Source: UBA4246 sp045113695
GTDB taxonomy: Bacteria > Bacillota > Clostridia > Christensenellales > Aristaeellaceae
Reading direction: 5' to 3'
Assembly: GCA_045113695.1 (NCBI GenBank)
Contig: JBGUJG010000142.1
Coordinates: forward strand, 1 to 64,000
Length of the DNA stretch: 64,000 nucleotides
The notes below the pieces were generated by a model. The model worked only from the letters and a program-made list of their open reading frames with translations, ran no database searches and had not been told where the DNA came from. The translations under genes were made by a program, and so were the position numbers. How positions within the stretch are numbered: position 1 is the first letter of the stretch; every line of letters begins with the position of its first letter. This document shows, piece by piece, positions 58,061 to 64,000 of the stretch.

Positions 58061-58942
58061 TCAGATCTCCACGATCTCGTATTCCCGGCTGCCCAGCCCG
58101 TGTTTTGCGGCGGTCTCCACGGTGTGGATGCCGTGGCGGGAGTTCATCCGTTCGATCAGGGCCTTCTTGCCGCAGTCGTGCGCGTTGATGACGGCGTCAT
58201 AGCAGGCCTGGTCCAGGGCAACCGGGTCTGTGGAGGCGAAAATGCCCAGATCGCCCATTTCCGGCTCATGGGGATTGCCGTCGCAGTCGCAGTCCACGGA
58301 CAGGCGGTTGGCTACGCTGATGTACAGCATGTTTTTCGTGCCCATATAGCGGATCACGGCCTGGCAGGCGTCCGCCATCGACTCCAGGAAATCGTCCTGC
58401 GGGGCGGGGGGAGCCCAGCACGCAGACGGGTCGGTCGTCCGGCCGGCGCTGTGGATGTAGGCTTTGCCGTGGGTGGAGCCGATGCCGATGGAGATGTTCT
58501 TGAGCGCGCCGCCGAAGCCGCCCATGACATGGCCCTTGAAGTGGGACAGGATCAGCACGCTGTCATAGTTGTTCAGATGTTCGCCGACGATGTCCTTGTC
58601 CAGATGACAGCCGCTGACCACCGGGATTTCGATCTCGCCGAACTCGTCCATGATGTCCACCGGGGCGATCTTTTTGAAGCCGCGTTCCTCAATGGCCTCC
58701 CAGTGCTTCCGGACATCCTGCCGGGAACCGCCGTAGGCGGTGCAGCATTCGATGATCGTGCCGTTCAGCATCTGTACCAGCGGGCCGATCAGTTCAGGAC
58801 GCAGATAATTGCTTTTCGCGCTTTCTCCTGTGGAAATCTTGACGCCGATTTTCCCGTGCAGGGGCCTGTTCAGCGCCTTATACATGCCGATCAGTTTTTC
58901 CGGGGTGATCTCCCTGGTGAAAAATACCTTGCTCGCAGCCAT
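58061..58942 (-). CDS. DUF362 family protein
   Basis: A 293-residue protein of the DUF362 family, often annotated as an Fe-S or ferredoxin-like protein of unknown role. Motifs include KISTGESAKSNYLRPELI, HFKGHVMGGFGGALKNISIG and the acidic CDCDGNPHEPEMGDLGIFAS. No separate ferredoxin domain with four-Cys motifs is present. The start ATG 58942 has GGAGAGG upstream, and a TTGACA-18-TATGAT promoter supports it. Longer upstream reading would overlap the VanZ gene and is rejected. Confidence 0.85.
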   Translation of the reverse strand: MAASKVFFTREITPEKLIGMYKALNRPLHGKIGVKISTGESAKSNYLRPELIGPLVQMLNGTIIECCTAYGGSRQDVRKHWEAIEERGFKKIAPVDIMDEFGEIEIPVVSGCHLDKDIVGEHLNNYDSVLILSHFKGHVMGGFGGALKNISIGIGSTHGKAYIHSAGRTTDPSACWAPPAPQDDFLESMADACQAVIRYMGTKNMLYISVANRLSVDCDCDGNPHEPEMGDLGIFASTDPVALDQACYDAVINAHDCGKKALIERMNSRHGIHTVETAAKHGLGSREYEIVEI

Positions 58943-58966
58943 ATGAAATCCTCTCCTTTCACAGGT

Positions 58967-58996
58967 ATCATAAGATGAACCGCCGCAGCCTGTCAA
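58967..58996 (-). promoter_or_regulatory. Promoter of the DUF362 gene
   Basis: On the minus strand TTGACA (58991-58996) and TATGAT (58967-58972) are 18 bases apart; the -35 overlaps the VanZ stop region. Confidence 0.8.
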
Positions 58997-59505
58997 GCGG
59001 ATTTTGTGTTCTCTTTCGGTCTCTTCCGCAGTTTTTCCGTGATGACGGCCGCGGCCGCCGCGGCCAGGAAGACGCCGAACAGGGCGCCGGCGCTGTCGAT
59101 GCAGATGTCCCGCAGCTGGCCGCTCCGGCCGGACACAAAGGTCTGATGCCACTCGTCCAGCGCGGCGTACAGGGTCGCCGCCAGCCAGGCAGCCGCGCCG
59201 GGCCGCCTGAGCGGGAAGGTCCACAGAAACTGACGGAGCGCGGCGCCGAGCAGGGCGTATTCCGAAAAGTGCGCCGTCTTGCGTACCAGCAGGTGCAGCA
59301 GGGCGAAGGCGCCTGCCCGCTGGCCCTGGCTCAGGGCGTCATACTCCGGGTAAATCAGCCTCATCAGCCATTCCGTCAGTTTGGCGGAAAGGGAGGAGGA
59401 TTCTTCCCCGTTTCCGGCCGAGAAGCCGAAGATCATGAGCATCAGCGCCAGGATGATCACGCCGTTCAGGATCCGGCCTTTTGTCCACTGGTGATCTTTA
59501 TTCAT
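58993..59505 (-). CDS. VanZ family membrane protein
   Basis: A 170-residue polytopic protein with VanZ signatures: RKTAHFSEYALLG and DEWHQTFVSGRSGQLRD, followed by IDSAGALFG. VanZ-like proteins are widespread in Bacillota; the original confers low-level teicoplanin resistance, but most, including this one, have no proven role and no van genes nearby. AGGAGG lies nine bases before ATG 59505. It overlaps the GH2 end by eight bases. Confidence 0.85.
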   Translation of the reverse strand: MNKDHQWTKGRILNGVIILALMLMIFGFSAGNGEESSSLSAKLTEWLMRLIYPEYDALSQGQRAGAFALLHLLVRKTAHFSEYALLGAALRQFLWTFPLRRPGAAAWLAATLYAALDEWHQTFVSGRSGQLRDICIDSAGALFGVFLAAAAAAVITEKLRKRPKENTKSA

Positions 59506-62164
59506 GCCAGGCATCCTCCTGTGCGGCGGCAAGAGCCGTTTTTGCCAGGGAAGCGGCCAGCCATCCGGCGGCAGGCTCTCTGGCGATTTCCCAGAGCCGG
59601 ATCGTGCAGAAGACGGCTTTTCCTTCCTGCCAGATCAGGCCCAGGCGCTGCATCCGCGCCCAATGGTCGATCATCTCGGCCGCAGGTTCCGTGCCCGTAC
59701 CGACCGGCTCGCAGTGGGCGTGCCGCAGGAGCGGATACCACGGCGGGGTCGTATATCCGTCCGCCGGGAAACCGGCAAGCAGCGGACTGTCCGGACGGAT
59801 CAGCAGACCCATGGTCCCCGTGGCGACGGGCTTTCCCATGCTCTCGGAAATGCTTCTGAACATCGGGTAGCACCAGAAATCCCCGCAGTATTCGGCGGGA
59901 AGCTTTCCTTCGGCGTCCGGGACGCAGACGGCCGGACCGTCCGACGCGGTTTCCCCCCGGACAAACGGCACGAAGCCTGCCGGAATACGGATCCCTTTTT
60001 CGGTTATTTCGGCCGGCGCCGGGGGAAACACCCACAGCGGATAGGCGTTTTCCGCCCCGTCCGGAAGACGGAAGCACGCAGTCAGTTTCTGAGGCAATGC
60101 GGCGTCCGGGGCGGTGAAGGAAGCGGGCGCCGTTTCCCGGATCCTGCCGTCCCCCCTGCCGGCCGCCAGTGAAAAGCTTTCAAGTACCCTCCCGTCCCGG
60201 ATCAGCTCGCACAGCACCGGGCCGGGGACTTTTTCTGCCCGGGTGTCCGAGATGACGGCGCGGAAGGGGATCTGCTCTCCGGCGGAAAAAACAAACCGGG
60301 GGAAGCGCGCGAGCACGGTTTCAGGCCCGCAGAAGCGCCGCCAGTCTTCCGGGCGGATCAGCCCCTTGTCCCGCATCAGCCCGTCCAGCATGCCCACCAG
60401 GGCGGTGCCCTGGCCCATATAGTCGATCAGGTCCAGCAGCTGAAAGCCGCTCAGCTCCCGGCTGCGCAGGGCCGCTTCGATTTCCATGCGGTAACAGTCC
60501 GCCGCCAGCAGGCCGGAGGCCCGGCGGTACTGTCCGGCCAGGGAGAGGAGCCCTTTTTCCTTCATCCGGTCCCGGATGATCTCCAGGTTCCGGGGCGCCA
60601 GAACGCCCGTATAAGCCGGAATTTCCGAAAAATCCGGGTAGACCTCGTACTGGCCGACCTCGTGGGTAATGACCGGAATATCCGGCACATAGCCCGCTTT
60701 GGCGGCGCCTTCCACCTGCGCGACTTCCGTGCCCCGCTGCACCTGCACAGGCCCGCTGCCGCCGGATGTGTTTTCCTGAACACGCAGCACGGCGCCGTCA
60801 TAGTCCCAGTCACTGCCGGGCATGTCTGTCTGGATCCTGCCCAGGGGGGCGTCGCACGTTGCGTAGGAGCCTCGCAGCAGCCTGTCCCTGCCCAGCCGGA
60901 CGCCGACGAAGAGATCTTCCTCCGCCTGCCTCTCCACGGCGAACTGGAAATTGTTCGCCCCGGCGGAATACAGCCTGCCGGGATCCTCCGCCCGGAACAC
61001 GCGGATCATTTCGTCCAGCCGTTCCCGGCTGCCCCACAGCTCGTTGCCCAGGCTCAGCCAGACGAAGGAGGGATGGGCGCCGAAGGCCTCCAGAATGCGC
61101 AGCCCCTCCGCCTGCAGCCAGGAAAATTCCTTCCCGCCGTCTTTTTCCTCCCCCCGGGCCGGCACTGTGCCCCAGAAGGGGAGCTCCGGACACAGGTACA
61201 TGCCCAGCTCGTCCGCCGCTTCAAAAGCAGCTTCCGGGGGGCAGCAGGTATGGCAGCGGATGTGATTGAGGCCGTATTCCCTGGCTTTTTCGAGGGATTT
61301 CCGCCAGGATGCCCTGTCCCACGGGGCGCAGCCGGTCAGCGGGTACTGGAGGCCCTCATGCCTGCCCCGCAGGAATACCGCCCGTCCGTTGACCAGCAGC
61401 TTCCGCCTGTCCGCGGCCAGGGTGCGGATGCCGGTCCGGAAGGTCAGCTCATCCTCCCCGCAGCTGATCCGGACATTCATCAGACGGGGATGTTCCTCAT
61501 CCCACAGGGGAATGCCGTCCGGCAGCGGGAGGCGGAAAGCGACCCGGTTCCCTTCCGGATGACCTTCTGCCGGGGGAATCCAGTCCGGCAGTTCAGCGAA
61601 GAAGGGCCTGTCCGTCTTTCCGTACACCCGGCAGGAGACCGTCAGCATCCCGTCCCTGACAAGGGTCCGGGGCATCAGCAGTACCGTCCGCCCGGCAGTC
61701 AGGCTGATTTCCCCGGTGATCCCGTTCCAGTTGGTCTGGGTGTCCGGGGAGGTCATGTGGCCGCCCGCCGTCGGATAGCCCGTGTTGTCCACGGAAACGG
61801 CGAGGGTATGCAGCCCGTCCGAAAGAGCGGGCAGGATGAAATGATGCGGCGTGCAGAGGCTGTCTCCGGAGCCGACCGGTCTGCCGTCCAGAAAGACGCG
61901 CGTCAGCCGTGTCCTTTCCAGGGTCAGCACGGCGGTTTTGCCCGCCAGGCCGGAGACGCTGAATGTCCTTTCCGTCCAGAGCCGTCCGGCAAAGGGGCAG
62001 CGTTCGGTCAGGGTTCCTTCGCAGCGCTCCGGGTTTTCTTCTCCCAGGCGGTTCATGGCCGTTGTCCCGGGCAGAATCATCCGTTCCGTATAATGTTCGG
62101 GCGGCAGTTCTCCCGGGGCTGTGATACTGGCCCGCCACTGTCCTGCCAGACTGATTTTCTCCAT
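59498..62164 (-). CDS. Glycoside hydrolase family 2 enzyme
   Basis: An 888-residue cytoplasmic GH2 protein without a signal peptide. Domains in order: a sugar-binding jelly roll (SLAGQWRASIT to HMTSPDTQTNWNGITGEISL), an immunoglobulin-like domain and a TIM barrel. Candidate acid/base is Glu375 in LSLGNELWG and candidate nucleophile Glu502 in THEVGQYE. A further C-terminal domain follows. The combination fits beta-galactosidase- or beta-glucuronidase-like enzymes; the substrate is open. Start ATG 62164 has GAAAGGA upstream and follows a TTGCAG-17-TACAAT promoter. Confidence 0.88.
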   Translation of the reverse strand: MEKISLAGQWRASITAPGELPPEHYTERMILPGTTAMNRLGEENPERCEGTLTERCPFAGRLWTERTFSVSGLAGKTAVLTLERTRLTRVFLDGRPVGSGDSLCTPHHFILPALSDGLHTLAVSVDNTGYPTAGGHMTSPDTQTNWNGITGEISLTAGRTVLLMPRTLVRDGMLTVSCRVYGKTDRPFFAELPDWIPPAEGHPEGNRVAFRLPLPDGIPLWDEEHPRLMNVRISCGEDELTFRTGIRTLAADRRKLLVNGRAVFLRGRHEGLQYPLTGCAPWDRASWRKSLEKAREYGLNHIRCHTCCPPEAAFEAADELGMYLCPELPFWGTVPARGEEKDGGKEFSWLQAEGLRILEAFGAHPSFVWLSLGNELWGSRERLDEMIRVFRAEDPGRLYSAGANNFQFAVERQAEEDLFVGVRLGRDRLLRGSYATCDAPLGRIQTDMPGSDWDYDGAVLRVQENTSGGSGPVQVQRGTEVAQVEGAAKAGYVPDIPVITHEVGQYEVYPDFSEIPAYTGVLAPRNLEIIRDRMKEKGLLSLAGQYRRASGLLAADCYRMEIEAALRSRELSGFQLLDLIDYMGQGTALVGMLDGLMRDKGLIRPEDWRRFCGPETVLARFPRFVFSAGEQIPFRAVISDTRAEKVPGPVLCELIRDGRVLESFSLAAGRGDGRIRETAPASFTAPDAALPQKLTACFRLPDGAENAYPLWVFPPAPAEITEKGIRIPAGFVPFVRGETASDGPAVCVPDAEGKLPAEYCGDFWCYPMFRSISESMGKPVATGTMGLLIRPDSPLLAGFPADGYTTPPWYPLLRHAHCEPVGTGTEPAAEMIDHWARMQRLGLIWQEGKAVFCTIRLWEIAREPAAGWLAASLAKTALAAAQEDAWHE

Positions 62165-62190
62165 ACGGCGCTTCCTTTCGTGTTTTACCG

Positions 62191-62219
62191 ATTGTACCAA
62201 TGATCTGCCCGGACTGCAA
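62191..62219 (-). promoter_or_regulatory. Promoter of the GH2 gene
   Basis: On the minus strand TTGCAG (62214-62219) and TACAAT (62191-62196) have a 17-base spacer. An imperfect palindrome bounded by TGCA (62215-62241) with two GACGT units lies across and behind the -35 and could be an operator. Confidence 0.7.
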
Positions 62220-62260
62220 GACGTAAAAGACGTTTTATGCAGACAATACGCATTTTCGGC

Positions 62261-62289
62261 TTGCTTTTGCCCATTTCCTGTCATATACT
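62261..62289 (+). promoter_or_regulatory. Promoter of mscS
   Basis: TTGCTT (62261-62266) and TATACT (62284-62289) have a 17-base spacer, divergent to the GH2 promoter. Confidence 0.7.
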
Positions 62290-62383
62290 GTTTTTGACAC
62301 GGACCGGCGGGACGGATGCGGATGATCCGCACAGACCGTTCGCCGGAAAACAGCCAGAAAGCATACTGACCGGAGGAAAACAT

Positions 62384-63214
62384 ATGGATGCGACAAAACT
62401 TGTTTCACCGGAAGAAGCCCAGAAAGTCGTCGGCATCCTGCAGACTGCCGGCACACAGAAGCTGATCACCGCGGCGGGCCTGCTGGTGGTGCTGCTGGTG
62501 GCTTCCCATTTTATCGTGAAGCTCTTTAAGCGCTTTCTGAACAATTCCAAACTGGTCAACAAATCCCTGCATACGCTTCTGACTTATGTCCTGCGCTATA
62601 CGCTGATCCTGCTCAGCCTGATGGTGGCAGCCAACAGCGTCGGGGTGCCGATCACGACCTTTGTGGCCCTGTTTTCCATCCTGGGCGTGGCGCTCAGCCT
62701 GGCTCTGCAGGGTGTCCTGTCCAACATCGCTGGCTGTCTGATCCTCGTGACCGGCCGGCAGTTCGAGGTCGGCGACTTTATCCAGACCCCGACGGGCTCC
62801 GGCACGGTCAAGGATATCGGCCTGCTGTACACAGAGCTTGGCGCCCCGGACGGCACCACGGTTTATCTGCCCAACAGCAGCCTGTACACCGCCCCGCTGA
62901 CCAACGTCACCTCCAGCGGGAAGCGCCGCATCGCCCAGGTCTATACCGCGGCCTACCGGCACGCGCCGGATGATGTCCGGGAGGCGCTGCGGGAAGCCCT
63001 TTCCAAGCTCCCTACCGTGCTGCCGGACCCCGCCCCGAATATCGTGGTGGACGGCTACGCCCGCACCTATGTCAATTACAAGGTGTTCTGCTGGACGGCC
63101 ACGGGGGACTACTGGCCTACCCTGCAGAAGCTGAACGAGCTGGTTTACCAGTCTTTCGCCGCGCACGGGATCGAATGGGCTGATCCGAATATCCAGGTGG
63201 TCACGACGGACTGA
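62384..63214 (+). CDS. mscS: Small-conductance mechanosensitive channel MscS
   Basis: A 276-residue channel that releases solutes on hypo-osmotic shock. The N-terminal helices are followed by the pore-lining helix LFSILGVALSLALQGVLSNI and the beta domain GRQFEVGDFIQT and VYLPNSSLYTAPLTNVT. The length matches the minimal E. coli-type MscS. CGGAGGAAAA precedes ATG 62384. Confidence 0.93.
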   Translation: MDATKLVSPEEAQKVVGILQTAGTQKLITAAGLLVVLLVASHFIVKLFKRFLNNSKLVNKSLHTLLTYVLRYTLILLSLMVAANSVGVPITTFVALFSILGVALSLALQGVLSNIAGCLILVTGRQFEVGDFIQTPTGSGTVKDIGLLYTELGAPDGTTVYLPNSSLYTAPLTNVTSSGKRRIAQVYTAAYRHAPDDVREALREALSKLPTVLPDPAPNIVVDGYARTYVNYKVFCWTATGDYWPTLQKLNELVYQSFAAHGIEWADPNIQVVTTD

Positions 63215-63220
63215 CCCCGG

Positions 63221-63262
63221 CTTTAAAAAACCCGCCGCCGGAACGAGCCGGAGGCGGGTTGC
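63221..63262 (-). terminator. Terminator after rplS
   Basis: On the minus strand AACCCGCCTCCGG pairs with CCGGCGGCGGGTT and is followed by TTTT. It lies between the convergent mscS and rplS genes. Confidence 0.85.
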
Positions 63263-63278
63263 ACGGAAGCGGCTGCCG

Positions 63279-63629
63279 TTACCGGCGGTCGGCTTCCTTG
63301 ATTTTGGCTGCCTTGCCCTGCAGGCTGCGCAGGTAATACAGCTTGGCGCGGCGGACTTTGCCGCGGCGGATCACGTCGATATGATCGACGCGGGGGGAAT
63401 GCAGCGGGAACGTGCGTTCCACGCCGATGCCGTAAGAAACACGGCGGACCGTAAAGGTCTCCCGGCTGGAGCCGTTGCGCTTGGCGATGACCACACCCTC
63501 GAACGTCTGAAGACGTTCGCGGCTGCCTTCCACAACCTTGACGAACACGCGCAGCGTGTCGCCGACGCGGAAAGAAGGCAGATCGGTACGGAGCTGCTGC
63601 CTTTCGATCGAACGGATAATTTCACTCAT
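63279..63629 (-). CDS. rplS: 50S ribosomal protein L19
   Basis: The 116-residue protein starts MSEIIRSIERQQLRTDLPSF and contains the L19 motif FEGVVIAKRNG, then RRVSYGIGVERTFPLHSP and the C-terminal RRGKVRRAKLYYLR. AAGGAGG before ATG 63629 decides the start; a longer frame would run through the leader. It is monocistronic here, not followed by its frequent partners trmD and rimM within the window. Confidence 0.97.
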   Translation of the reverse strand: MSEIIRSIERQQLRTDLPSFRVGDTLRVFVKVVEGSRERLQTFEGVVIAKRNGSSRETFTVRRVSYGIGVERTFPLHSPRVDHIDVIRRGKVRRAKLYYLRSLQGKAAKIKEADRR

Positions 63630-63662
63630 TTCTGGTTTCCTCCTTCCCTCATAGACGTTCAT

Positions 63663-63710
63663 ACGGACCAGACGGGATCGTCTGTTGTGTGTCCGCAGCG
63701 GACCGTCCGT
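63663..63710 (-). promoter_or_regulatory. Structured three-way-junction leader of rplS
   Basis: On the minus strand ACGGAC (63710-63705) pairs with GTCCGT (63668-63663), enclosing two hairpins: GTCC/GGAC and CAGACG/CGTCTG. The folding resembles ribosomal-protein autoregulatory leaders such as the L19 leader of Bacillus, but identity with that Rfam family is not established. Confidence 0.55.
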
Positions 63711-63724
63711 TTCACACAAAGAAG

Positions 63725-63754
63725 ATTATATCACAGTTCCTTACCGTCCTGCAA
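63725..63754 (-). promoter_or_regulatory. Promoter of rplS
   Basis: On the minus strand TTGCAG (63749-63754) and TATAAT (63725-63730) are 18 bases apart, directly upstream of the structured leader. Confidence 0.82.
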
Positions 63755-63793
63755 GTCTTTTTTTCGCCTTTTCGAAAAAGTTCGAAAATCTTC

Positions 63794-63822
63794 TTGACAA
63801 CCAAAGGAAAACGTGCTACTAT
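63794..63822 (+). promoter_or_regulatory. Promoter of the tRNA-Thr gene
   Basis: TTGACA (63794-63799) and TACTAT (63817-63822) have a 17-base spacer, 12 bases before the mature tRNA end. Confidence 0.8.
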
Positions 63823-63834
63823 AACACCGTTGTC

Positions 63835-63910
<76 letters not shown>

Positions 63911-63918
63911 GACAAAAT

Positions 63919-63958
63919 CCCCTGATTCCGCAAAGGAATCAGGGGGTTTCTTCTTTTT
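63919..63958 (+). terminator. Terminator after tRNA-Thr
   Basis: CCCCTGATTCC pairs with GGAATCAGGGG around GCAAA, followed by GTTTCTTCTTTTTT. The remaining bases to the window end show nothing identifiable. Confidence 0.93.
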
Positions 63959-64000
63959 TCTCTGCTTTCTTTTTTCTGAGCTGCCGGACAGAAACCCACT

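Overview
The window is a GC-rich chromosomal stretch from a member of the Bacillota, most likely an uncultured Clostridia from a gut or rumen habitat. The evidence is the rpmE-DUF1385-prmC-prfA-sua5 order, a B. subtilis-type PurR, KtrAB, a group II ECF transporter, paired NusG-II and Gx-transporter genes, near-consensus sigma-A promoters, and a plant-polysaccharide sugar cluster. No species can be named from the sequence alone. I see no prophage, insertion sequence, CRISPR array or rRNA operon. The only RNA gene found is a tRNA-Thr near the right edge.

Layout. 0.1-4.4 kb (minus): L31, a DUF1385 membrane protein, PrmC, RF1 and Sua5, a translation and tRNA-modification block. 4.5-6.9 kb (minus): a rhomboid protein, a CaCA antiporter behind a yybP-ykoY manganese riboswitch, and MntP. 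7.1-13.8 kb (plus): Mrp, a YycJ-like hydrolase, ComEC, HolA, RsmG and an EamA transporter. 13.9-19.6 kb (minus): xpt and a four-gene BMP-type nucleoside ABC importer, with a probable PurR operator at its promoter. 19.8-23.3 kb (minus): a small conserved unknown, a CotH-domain protein, a NusG-II protein and a Gx transporter. 23.8-33.5 kb (plus): a LacI regulator, a secreted protein with internal repeats, an LplB/YtcP/LplA-type sugar ABC importer, a GH5 enzyme and an SDR oxidoreductase. 33.5-35.5 kb (minus): formyl-THF cyclo-ligase and a MATE exporter. 35.8-40.5 kb (plus): KtrB, KtrA and a KdpD/KdpE-like two-component system. 40.6-45.7 kb (plus): an NHLM-type peptide export cassette with no visible precursor. 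45.8-53.3 kb (minus): a nucleoside phosphorylase, then pth-mfd-ecfA1-ecfA2-ecfT. 53.8-57.8 kb: divergent purR and metG, plus a lipoprotein. 58-62.2 kb (minus): a GH2 glycosidase, a VanZ protein and a DUF362 protein. 62.4-64 kb: MscS, rplS and tRNA-Thr.

Most notable points. (1) The GH5 enzyme at 31491 appears circularly permuted: its eighth-strand segment lies at the N-terminus and the protein ends 12 residues after the nucleophile. (2) Three families of short dispersed repeats occur, and six of the eight copies begin at, or supply, the stop codon of the adjacent gene. (3) The NHLM exporter lacks a peptide substrate and has an unusually short adaptor. (4) A manganese riboswitch controls a protein that would normally be called a calcium antiporter. 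(5) The sugar permease carries an extra N-terminal membrane domain of about 200 residues, and both solute-binding proteins lack a lipobox.
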